Positions 52,143 through 59,019 of a stretch of 64,000 nt of DNA are shown one piece after another. Both the position numbers and the translations under genes were made by a program. Below the pieces are notes generated by a model. The model had not been told where the DNA came from and made no database searches. It saw nothing but the letters and a program-made list of their open reading frames with translations. Source of the DNA: RGIG3701 sp031553595 (GTDB lineage: Bacteria; Planctomycetota; Planctomycetia; Pirellulales; Thermoguttaceae). The first letter of the stretch is position 1. Each line of letters begins with the position of its first letter. The stretch covers positions 26,229 to 90,228 of the forward strand of contig JAVBLI010000028.1 in the NCBI GenBank assembly GCA_031553595.1, written 5' to 3'.

Positions 52143-54071
52143 TTACGGTTTGGCAATCCGCCGCCGATAACATGCCATCAGGCCCGCGGCGCCCATGATC
52201 AGCATGATCCACGTCGCCGGCTCGGGCGACTGGCCGTTTTCAAGCGTCGTGAAATTCAGCATGCGGATGTTGTCGACGCCGATCCACCCCCAGTTCGCGT
52301 CGGCGCCGTCATAGAGGCGGAGGTACGCCGACATGCCCTGCCAATCTTCTTCCAGCGACCAGAAGTCGTATCGAAAAGTTCGGTCGTTGTGTTGCGACAC
52401 GGCCGTTTGCGCGACCGTATAATTGCCGTCGCCCAGCAGGTCGATCAGCAGGTCGAAATGTTCTTCACTGTTCATCCCGCCGACAAGCATGAATTCGAGT
52501 ACGTTGCCGTCGATGATGAAATTTTCGCTGCGCAGAATTCCCGTGGGGACGTCCCAGTCGCGGCCGCCGTCACGAACGTCGCTGGAGGCGATGCAACCGC
52601 TCTCGCCGGGTTTGAATTCCAGCGTCGAGTCGATATACCCGATAAAACCGCCGTCGGGATTTTTTCCGAAGCCAAAGTTGGTGATTTCATTCTGCCGGAC
52701 GCCGTTGAGATCCGTTTCGAACCAGCCGTCCCACCCGGTATCGAAGGTGTACTCCAGGGTGACCTTATGCGTTTTTTCGAAATCGTGCAGTTGGACGGAG
52801 CCGGGGTTGGCATAGACGGTGTCGATGGCGACCCACCCGTAGCCGCCGGTCTCACGGTCGATAGCCACCAGCGTAAGGGTTTTTCCTTCCAGGCCGGTGA
52901 GGTGCATGTCCTGCGTCGACCATACACCATTGCCGGTGCCGTGGATGAAGGAGCTTTCGATGAGCTTGCCGTCGGTGACATTATACAGCGCCACGCCGGC
53001 GCCGCCGCCCACGCGTTTGGTGAGGTCCAGCGGTCCGCCGAACGAGCTGATTTTGGCCGTGATCACGCCGTCGCCATCTAGGACGGTAAAGACCGGGCCC
53101 CAAACCATCCCCATCGTTTGGTCGCCCGTGCCCGCCTGATTGTTGCAGTCGGCCGGCTTGGGGTTCAAGTAAGTCGTCAGCTCAGCGCCGTCGGGCGGCG
53201 CATTTTGGTTGCCGGTGCGAATCGCACTGTTACCGCACCCCACCAGCCAACCCTCTTTGCCGTCCAGTACGCTGGGAACTTCGGCGAATGAAAAAAAGAA
53301 GCCCGTCTGATCATGGCCCAGCGCATTGTGATAATTCCGCCAGGCGGCACGAGCGGATGTGGCCGCGTCGGAGGCCGAAAAATCGGCCATCTGTGCGGCG
53401 ACGTTGCGAAAACCGCCGTCGAAGTACGTCCCGATCCGCAGCGGCGAATCGGCCGTGTTCAGCGATCTTGCCCCCCGCGCAATCTGTTGGCCGTTGACGA
53501 AAGTCGAAACATATGTCCCGTCATACGTGACCGTATACATCGTCCAGTCGGAGTAATCGGAGTATTTGAAATCCAGGTCGCCCCCCCACATCTGGATGCG
53601 AAGCACGTCGGCGTTGGCGGCCGTCTGCCAATCGTAGCACCGTAGAGAGAAGTCGTAGCTGGAGCCGCCGGCGTTGACGTTGGTGCCGGTGTGGAACAAG
53701 CCGCCGCTGGTGTTGTCGCTGTCGATCTTGGCCCAGAACGTGTAAGAGCGTGCGCTGTTACCGTCGAGGTTTAGGCCGGAGATGTTAGTGTTCGTGTCCA
53801 GGTAAAAGCTCTTATCGAAATTCAGGACGTCGCGTCCGGTGAATCGGCCGGTACCCGCCGTGTACAGCGAAGCGGGGGTGGTGCCGTTGATGCCCAGCGT
53901 GATGGGGGTGGGGGTGCCGCCGACGAGCACTTCGGTGGTGGCGCCGGTGTTGTTCAGCGTGCCGTCGAACGAGAAAAACAGCTCGACCGCGGAAGCCAGG
54001 CTTGCTGTCAGGCATAGACAAAACAGGGCGGCCATGATGGAAACGCCGAGCGCAAATGTAGTTTTTCGCAT
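52143..54071 (-). CDS. PEP-CTERM exported protein with LamG domain
   Basis: This is a 642-residue secreted protein. Signal peptide (MRKTTFALGV... cut after ASA), a LamG jelly-roll (about 30-235) ending in the metal- and ligand-binding strand region (DSPLRIGTYFDGGFRNVAAQMADF), a second beta-rich domain, and a C-terminal PEP-CTERM sorting signal (SPEPATWIMLIMGAAGLM then RRR, 615-642). The PEP-CTERM system with its exosortase anchors or processes proteins at the envelope, and is typical of biofilm- or polysaccharide-associated proteins. A sigma70-type promoter (54139-54167) lies upstream. Neither exosortase nor PEP-CTERM partners are in the window. The ligand is unknown; LamG domains usually bind glycans or proteins. 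Confidence 0.87.
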   Translation of the reverse strand: MRKTTFALGVSIMAALFCLCLTASLASAVELFFSFDGTLNNTGATTEVLVGGTPTPITLGINGTTPASLYTAGTGRFTGRDVLNFDKSFYLDTNTNISGLNLDGNSARSYTFWAKIDSDNTSGGLFHTGTNVNAGGSSYDFSLRCYDWQTAANADVLRIQMWGGDLDFKYSDYSDWTMYTVTYDGTYVSTFVNGQQIARGARSLNTADSPLRIGTYFDGGFRNVAAQMADFSASDAATSARAAWRNYHNALGHDQTGFFFSFAEVPSVLDGKEGWLVGCGNSAIRTGNQNAPPDGAELTTYLNPKPADCNNQAGTGDQTMGMVWGPVFTVLDGDGVITAKISSFGGPLDLTKRVGGGAGVALYNVTDGKLIESSFIHGTGNGVWSTQDMHLTGLEGKTLTLVAIDRETGGYGWVAIDTVYANPGSVQLHDFEKTHKVTLEYTFDTGWDGWFETDLNGVRQNEITNFGFGKNPDGGFIGYIDSTLEFKPGESGCIASSDVRDGGRDWDVPTGILRSENFIIDGNVLEFMLVGGMNSEEHFDLLIDLLGDGNYTVAQTAVSQHNDRTFRYDFWSLEEDWQGMSAYLRLYDGADANWGWIGVDNIRMLNFTTLENGQSPEPATWIMLIMGAAGLMACYRRRIAKP

Positions 54072-54138
54072 GCGAGCCTCGCTGGATTTTAATGGAATTT
54101 TCTCGAAAAAATCGCTAAAATAAATTAGAGTATATTAC

Positions 54139-54167
54139 ATCATAACCAATAAACCCGCCGGATTCAA
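54139..54167 (-). promoter_or_regulatory. sigma70-type promoter for the PEP-CTERM gene
   Basis: On the minus strand TTGAAT (54167-54162), a 17-bp spacer and TATGAT (54144-54139) lie about 65 bp before the start at 54071. Confidence 0.65.
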
Positions 54168-54265
54168 GTAAATATGGAGAAATTTTGCCGAAAAAAGGGT
54201 GTTTTTTTGAAAAAATTACGTGTTTCGCCCAGTGTGCCTACGATTTTCACTTGATTTATTTTTCG

Positions 54266-54388
54266 CAAGAACAGCAGCCGGGAGTGGAGCGTTAGCGCAG
54301 AGACCGGATGAAGTGGGAAAAATCCCGGCTATTTTATCCGGTCTCTGTGCGTCACTGCGTTCCGCTCCGGTGCCGGCTGCTGTTCTTG
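54266..54388 (+). repeat. Intergenic hairpin element, copy 8
   Basis: Outer arms CAAGAACAGCAGCCGGGAG and CCGGCTGCTGTTCTTG are intact. The left inner arm has the GCGTTAGCGCAGAG module, the right the GCGTCACTGCGTTCC module, so the arms differ in origin. Plus loop polarity. It forms a back-to-back pair with copy 9, 12 bp away. Confidence 0.87.
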
Positions 54389-54400
54389 TGCCGCCATCTC

Positions 54401-54501
54401 AAAACAACAGCCCGAAGCGTCAGTGAGGGATACGCCCCACCGAATGTTTTCCCACTTCATCCGGTCATTCCGCTGCGCTTCATTCCCGGCTGCTGTTTTT
54501 G
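54401..54501 (-). repeat. Intergenic hairpin element, copy 9 (degenerate)
   Basis: The right half is good (CCGGTCATTCCGCTGCGCTTCATTCCCGGCTGCTGTTTTT). The left half is mutated (AAAACAACAGCCCGAAGCGTCAG, then a divergent stretch). Minus loop polarity (CGAATGTTTTCCCACTT), opposite to copy 8. Confidence 0.75.
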
Positions 54502-54559
54502 TGAAATTTCGCCGCGTCTCCGTACCGCCGTGTGAGCAATAATCATTTTATCCCGGGGA

Positions 54560-54588
54560 TTGTCGGGGCCGGGCTTTTCGATTAAAAT
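54560..54588 (+). promoter_or_regulatory. sigma70-type promoter for the SIS-domain gene
   Basis: TTGTCG (54560-54565), a 17-bp spacer and TAAAAT (54583-54588) precede the start at 54675 by about 85 bp. Confidence 0.6.
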
Positions 54589-54674
54589 ATATATAGTGTA
54601 TTTTCGTGGCTCTCGAGGGACGGGACGCCGCGCTGGTTTTTCATTGAAAATCATTCTTGTGAAGAAAGGGAATC

Positions 54675-55688
54675 ATGAACTTAACTGACCCGAAATACGG
54701 TTCGTACGCACTGGTGAAGGAGATGCTGGAGACGCCGGAGCTGATCCGGAGATTCGATCCCTCGCGGACGGCGGAGATTGCGTCGGCGGTGAAGGCGGCG
54801 GGGCGGCTGTTTTTCACCGGCGAAGGTTCCAGCCGGATTTTCCCGTCGAAGTGCGCGATCGCGCGCGGCTTGCGGGAAGGCTTGCCCGTGGCGATGGCAA
54901 CCGCAGGGAGTTTTGAGGCCGCCGAGTACGACCTGACACACTGGGCCGTTTTCGGTGCCTCGAACAGCGGTCAGACCAAAGAAGTGGTTTCCCTGTTTCG
55001 GAAGTTGGCCCAGGCCGGCCACGAAAAACGCTTCGCCATGACCGCGAACGTGAACACGAAACTCGAGGAGACCGCCAACCGCACGGTCGTGCTCTCCTGT
55101 GGCAAGGAAAATGCCGTGGCGGCGACGAAAAGCGTGGTCGAGCAGGGCCTGATCGCGCAGTCGATTCTCTGCAACCTCACCGGCGGCTGCAAGTGCGGAC
55201 TCAAAGCGGTGGGCGACGCGGCCGACGCCGTGCTCGCGGCGGAGTATGATGCCGGGATGATTGCGAACATCGCCGCCTCGTCGGTCGTGTATTTCGCGGG
55301 CCGCAATAACGGTGTGGCGGAAGAGCTGCGGCTGAAGACCAACGAAATCACCCGTCAGAAAAGCGATTACCTCGAAGGCACGTACCTGCTGCACGGCATC
55401 GAGGAAGTCATGCACGCCGACGAAACGATCATCCTCATTGACCCGTTCGAGTCCGAATGTGCGCGGATTAAAGAGCTGCTGGCCGACGGCATCGGCGTCA
55501 ACGTCGTCGCGATCGCCCAGAAGGAAACCATCTTCCCGACGATCGTCATTCCCTCCGTGGGCACGCTTGATCCGTTCCTGTACCTGATGGCCGGCTGGAA
55601 CCTGCTGGTGCAGACCGGCATCGCCCGCGGCATCAACCCCGACAAGCCGAAACGCGCGAGAAAAGTCGGCAACGCGATCGAAGGGTGA
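54675..55688 (+). CDS. SIS-domain sugar isomerase/phosphosugar-binding protein
   Basis: This is a 337-residue cytoplasmic protein with two SIS (sugar isomerase) subdomains of the GlmS/AgaS/FrlB type, binding phosphosugars such as fructosamine- or glucosamine-6-phosphate. Phosphate-binding loops: FTGEGSSR (47-54) and FGASNSGQTKE (93-103), the latter a classical SIS motif with Ser/Thr contacts; a second set near 225-260 (VVYFAGRNNGVAEEL). There is no glutaminase domain, so it is not full GlmS; deglycase or aminosugar isomerase activity is more likely. GAAAGGG precedes the ATG. It is followed by hairpin element copy 10 and two LRR genes, with no obvious pathway link. Confidence 0.86.
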   Translation: MNLTDPKYGSYALVKEMLETPELIRRFDPSRTAEIASAVKAAGRLFFTGEGSSRIFPSKCAIARGLREGLPVAMATAGSFEAAEYDLTHWAVFGASNSGQTKEVVSLFRKLAQAGHEKRFAMTANVNTKLEETANRTVVLSCGKENAVAATKSVVEQGLIAQSILCNLTGGCKCGLKAVGDAADAVLAAEYDAGMIANIAASSVVYFAGRNNGVAEELRLKTNEITRQKSDYLEGTYLLHGIEEVMHADETIILIDPFESECARIKELLADGIGVNVVAIAQKETIFPTIVIPSVGTLDPFLYLMAGWNLLVQTGIARGINPDKPKRARKVGNAIEG

Positions 55689-55721
55689 GAAAAAATAGAG
55701 TGTTTTCCCAATTTGCTTGAA

Positions 55722-55845
55722 CAAGAGACAGCAGCCGGGAGCGTAGCGGAACGCAGTGCAGCGGAGAGACCGGATAGAAGCGGGAAAATACTCGGCAGCG
55801 CTTCTCCGGTCATTCCGCTTCGCTGCATTCCCGACTATTGTTTTG
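55722..55845 (+). repeat. Intergenic hairpin element, copy 10 (hybrid arms)
   Basis: The left inner arm is of the GAGACCGG type and the right of the CCGGTCATTCCGC type, the reverse of the mismatch in copy 6. Outer arms are CAAGAGACAGCAGCCGGGAGC and a decayed ATTCCCGACTATTGTTTTG. Plus loop polarity. Between the SIS gene and the first LRR gene. Confidence 0.85.
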
Positions 55846-55874
55846 GTGTCCAAGTTTTTAGAGGAGACCTTTTC

Positions 55875-56384
55875 ATGAGTAAATTTTCGCAGTGGTTGCA
55901 CAGTGACTTGTTTACGGTGAAAAATATCAACCTGTGGCTGGCTGTCAGAGTATTTGTCGTCGGTGTCGTGACCTTCTTTACTCTGCTATGTCTCCGCTGC
56001 AACGAGCTTATGGAGAGCCGAGATCCTACGGCAGTGCCTGCGAAAGCCGCGCAGCAGGCCACGCTCTCGGAAGCGGCACAGCAGAAGCTGGTGCTGCTTT
56101 CCCCGGACGGAACGGAGGCGGCGTGCGTCGTGAATGTGACGGATGCCGACCTGGTTTACCTGCGGGAGCTGCCCCGACTGTGGAAACTCAGCCTTCACGG
56201 ATGCCGCCAGCTCACCGACGCGGGGCTAGTGTCCCTGAAAGCGTTTCCCGCGCTGCGAAGTTTGAATCTGGAATCGTGCGAGCAGTTTTCGTCCGGTGCG
56301 ATTCGCGAACTCCAGGAGGCGCTGCCGGGGTGTCAGATCAAGAAGCCGCTTGTGACGACCGAGCCGGCCCTCAGGCTGCGATGA
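55875..56384 (+). CDS. Membrane-anchored leucine-rich repeat protein (small)
   Basis: This is a 169-residue protein. The N-terminal part has one membrane helix (about 20-40, LAVRVFVVGVVTFFTLL), so it is probably membrane-anchored with the rest outside. The C-terminal half has leucine-rich repeats of the cysteine-containing type (LYxCxxLTDxGL): DADLVYLRELPRLWKLSLHG and CRQLTDAGLVSLKAFP. The start at 55875 with GAGGAG upstream is chosen; an in-frame start at 55713 lies in the hairpin element and is rejected. The following gene (56457) has the same architecture with more repeats, so the two are related by duplication. LRR proteins mediate protein-protein contacts; the partner is unknown. Confidence 0.82.
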   Translation: MSKFSQWLHSDLFTVKNINLWLAVRVFVVGVVTFFTLLCLRCNELMESRDPTAVPAKAAQQATLSEAAQQKLVLLSPDGTEAACVVNVTDADLVYLRELPRLWKLSLHGCRQLTDAGLVSLKAFPALRSLNLESCEQFSSGAIRELQEALPGCQIKKPLVTTEPALRLR

Positions 56385-56456
56385 TGCTGCCCGCGCGGCG
56401 GCGCTGCCGGCGGATTGTTTTTTTCGTTTCACCTCATTTTTCGGGATTATCGAACC

Positions 56457-57623
56457 ATGACCACCAAAGCCGCGCGTGAGGCGTATCGTTTTTATTGGGT
56501 TTTGGGAATCACGGTGGTGCTTTTCGTGGTGTTTTTCATCACACGACCCGACGCGATGGGCCGGGGGGCGCGGGAGGTGCTGCTTCCGCCCGATGTGAAT
56601 GACAGAATCACTCTCGCCCCCGACGGTGAAAGCGTTTTCAGTGCCGGCTCGGTCACCGACGACGACCTGGCGTATTTGAAGCATCTGCCGAAACTGAAGA
56701 AAATCACGCTCAGTTGGTGCGAGAAATTGACCCCCCGCGGATTGACGCACCTGAAAAAATGCAAGCACCTGGAGGAACTGAGTTTTTTCGAATGTCCCCA
56801 GCTTACCGACACGGACGTTGCCTGCGTCAAAGATCTGACCAAGCTGAAAAAATTGCAGATCTATGCTTGCCCGGAAGTGACGAACGAATGCCTGCGGTAT
56901 TTGATCGACCTGAAGCAACTGGAGCACCTGGACCTCATGAGTAATGACCAATTCACGGACACCGGGATGGCATATCTGGGAAGTCTGACGCAATTGCAGT
57001 ATCTGAATCTTTATAAGATCACGCGGTTTACCGACAACGGATTGAAAGCCTTGCGTGGCATGAGCGAGCTGCGCGAACTGAATTTGTGCATGTGCAAGCA
57101 GGTGACGGACGCGGGGCTGGAACATCTTCAGGGCCTGACCCGTTTAGAGAAACTCGACCTGGCGTGGTGCGAACAGATTACGGATACCGGGCTGAGCCAC
57201 CTGAAAGATTTATCGCAGCTGCGCGTGCTGAACATCTCGGCGTGCCGCCTTTTGACAGGAGAGTCGCTGGCTTTTTTGAAAAATTTTCCGCAGCTTCAGG
57301 ATCTGAACATCGGCACGAACCGACAGTTTTTGACGACGGACCTGGCCCATCTGGAAGACTTGCCGCAATTGCGAAAGCTGGATGTGAGCATGTGCGATTT
57401 TACGGGAGTCGATTTGATGTATCTGGGAAAGCTGGTTCAGCTGGAGGAGCTCAATATCGAGTGGTCTTACGAAATTTACGACGACGATTTATGGACCCTG
57501 AAAAAGCTGACGGCGCTGCAAGTGTTGAAGGTCGGCCATTGCCCGGGACTCACGAAGGCCGGGCTGATGGATTTGCTCGAATCCATACCCAACTGTAACA
57601 TCATGGTAGAGCCTGTGTATTGA
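56457..57623 (+). CDS. Membrane-anchored leucine-rich repeat protein (large)
   Basis: This is a 388-residue relative of the preceding protein. One N-terminal membrane helix (about 12-30, YWVLGITVVLFVVFFIT) is followed by about eleven leucine-rich repeats of the Cys-containing, AMN1/FBXL-like type, such as LEELSFFECPQLTDTDVACV, LRELNLCMCKQVTDAGLEHL and LEKLDLAWCEQITDTGLSHL. The pattern LxxLxLxxCxxLTDxGL holds throughout. No catalytic domain is present. The two LRR genes and ribD (32 bp further) run on the same strand. The eukaryote-like repeat type is common in planctomycetes and may mediate envelope protein contacts. The ATG at 56457 is chosen over 56415, whose extra residues are not repeat-like. 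Confidence 0.86.
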   Translation: MTTKAAREAYRFYWVLGITVVLFVVFFITRPDAMGRGAREVLLPPDVNDRITLAPDGESVFSAGSVTDDDLAYLKHLPKLKKITLSWCEKLTPRGLTHLKKCKHLEELSFFECPQLTDTDVACVKDLTKLKKLQIYACPEVTNECLRYLIDLKQLEHLDLMSNDQFTDTGMAYLGSLTQLQYLNLYKITRFTDNGLKALRGMSELRELNLCMCKQVTDAGLEHLQGLTRLEKLDLAWCEQITDTGLSHLKDLSQLRVLNISACRLLTGESLAFLKNFPQLQDLNIGTNRQFLTTDLAHLEDLPQLRKLDVSMCDFTGVDLMYLGKLVQLEELNIEWSYEIYDDDLWTLKKLTALQVLKVGHCPGLTKAGLMDLLESIPNCNIMVEPVY

Positions 57624-57654
57624 ATCGCATTTTCAAAATGGAAAGATAAACCCC

Positions 57655-58872
57655 ATGTTACGAATTCCTTCCCGCAATAAAATTGATGAAAACTGGATGC
57701 TTCGGGCGATGGAGCTGGCGAAGTTGGGGGAGGGGTGTGTTGAGCCGAACCCGATGGTGGGGTGTGTGATCGTGGCGGACGGCGGGACGGGGGACGTGGT
57801 GGGGGAAGGGTTTCATGAAGCGTTCGGCGGGCCTCATGCGGAGGTGAACGCGCTGCGGGCGGCGGGCAGTGCCGCGCGGGGGGCGACGGTGTATGTGACG
57901 CTCGAACCGTGCTGTCATCACGGGAAGACCCCGCCGTGTACGGACGCGCTGATCGAGGCGGGTGTGAAGGAAGTGATCATCGCGATGCGGGACCCGTTCC
58001 CGGCGGTCGACGGCGGCGGTTTGCAGCGGCTGGTCGAGGCAGGCATCGCGGTCGAGGTCGGGCTGTGTGAAGAGGAGGCCGTGGCCCTGAACGCCCCGTA
58101 TTTGAAGCTGATTCGCAAGCGTCGGCCGTGGGTGATTGCGAAGTATGCCATGACGCTGGACGGAAAAATCGCGACGCGGATGCGGTCTGCGAAGTGGATT
58201 TCTTCGCCCAGTTCGCGGGCGCGGGTGCATGCGTTGCGGGCGCGGGTGGATGCGATTATGGTGGGGGCCGGGACGGTGCTGCAGGACGATCCGCTGCTGA
58301 ATGTGCGGCCGGAAGATTTCCCAGAGGTGAGTCCGGCGCCGAGTTCGCCGCCCCGTGGCATGCGGCGGTCGGAGATGCCGGTGGCCGATCGGCTGCCCGT
58401 GCGGGTGGTGGTGGATTCGGAGTTGGAGACGCCGGTGGAAAGCCGGGTGGTGCAGACGGCGCGGCAGCAGGCGACGATGCTGGTGGTGGGGCCGGAAATT
58501 CTGCCGCATCAGTTGGAGGAATACCGCGCGTGCGGCTGCGAAATTTTCCAGGCCAAATCGCTCACGCATCCTGATCAGCTCACCGAATTGCTCGAGGAAC
58601 TCGGACGACGGCGCATGACGAACCTCATGGTCGAAGGTGGCGGCGGCATCTTCGGCACCCTCTTCGATTTGCAGGAAATCGACGAGTTGGACGTTTTCAT
58701 CGCCCCGAAAATCGTCGGCGGCAAAAACGCCATCTCCCCCATCCACGGCATCGGCATCGCCAACATGGAACACGCCATGCGGCTGGTCGGCGAGGAACTC
58801 GAAATCCTCGACGGCGACATTCATTACCGGGCGAGAGTGATGAAAAGCAGTAAAATCTCGCCGGGAGAGTGA
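57655..58872 (+). CDS. ribD: Bifunctional riboflavin biosynthesis deaminase/reductase RibD
   Basis: RibD carries out the second and third steps of riboflavin synthesis: deamination of 2,5-diamino-6-ribosylamino-pyrimidinone 5'-phosphate and NADPH reduction of the ribosyl group. The 405-residue protein has the zinc deaminase motif HAEVNA (61-66) with PCCHHGKTPPC (85-95) in the N-terminal domain, and the reductase domain from about 150 with KYAMTLDGKIATRMRSAKWISS and VEGGGGIFGTLF. Both activities look intact. The insert near 225-245 (Pro/Ser-rich) is a little longer than usual. No FMN riboswitch is seen upstream; the gene follows an LRR gene by 32 bp. The assignment is firm. Confidence 0.94.
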   Translation: MLRIPSRNKIDENWMLRAMELAKLGEGCVEPNPMVGCVIVADGGTGDVVGEGFHEAFGGPHAEVNALRAAGSAARGATVYVTLEPCCHHGKTPPCTDALIEAGVKEVIIAMRDPFPAVDGGGLQRLVEAGIAVEVGLCEEEAVALNAPYLKLIRKRRPWVIAKYAMTLDGKIATRMRSAKWISSPSSRARVHALRARVDAIMVGAGTVLQDDPLLNVRPEDFPEVSPAPSSPPRGMRRSEMPVADRLPVRVVVDSELETPVESRVVQTARQQATMLVVGPEILPHQLEEYRACGCEIFQAKSLTHPDQLTELLEELGRRRMTNLMVEGGGGIFGTLFDLQEIDELDVFIAPKIVGGKNAISPIHGIGIANMEHAMRLVGEELEILDGDIHYRARVMKSSKISPGE

Positions 58873-58973
58873 TGAAAATGAGGAATGAGGGATTAGAAAT
58901 GAGGAATGGAAGATGTCAAGACACGCTTGCGTCATTTCTCATTCCTCATTCCTCATTCCTAATTTTATCACTC
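58866..58973. repeat. Imperfect inverted repeat of AATGAGG-type heptamers
   Basis: Direct units AATGAGGAATGAGG and AAATGAGGAATGG (58877-58910) face CATTTCTCATTCCTCATTCC and a further CATTCC unit (58933-58959). It overlaps the end of ribD and lies before the P-type ATPase gene; likely a terminator or mRNA stabiliser. Confidence 0.6.
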
Positions 58974-59019
58974 CCATTCCCAATAACCCATCCCCTTTTC
59001 CAAGGCGGCAGGAAAAAAA

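Larger units (their letters stand above)
54072..54674. other. 603-bp divergent intergenic region with two hairpin elements
   Basis: It holds the PEP-CTERM promoter (54139-54167), hairpin element copies 8 and 9 in opposite polarity (54266-54388, 54401-54501) and the SIS-gene promoter (54560-54588). No coding frame is supported. Confidence 0.7.

Noticed and set aside
10002..55845. Regularly occurring palindromic repeats considered as CRISPR
   Set aside because: The copies are kilobases apart except one pair, have no spacers of even length, and no cas genes are present.
55713..55874. N-terminal extension of the small LRR protein through hairpin element copy 10
   Set aside because: The sequence is repeat-derived, and GAGGAG plus ATG at 55875 give a normal start.
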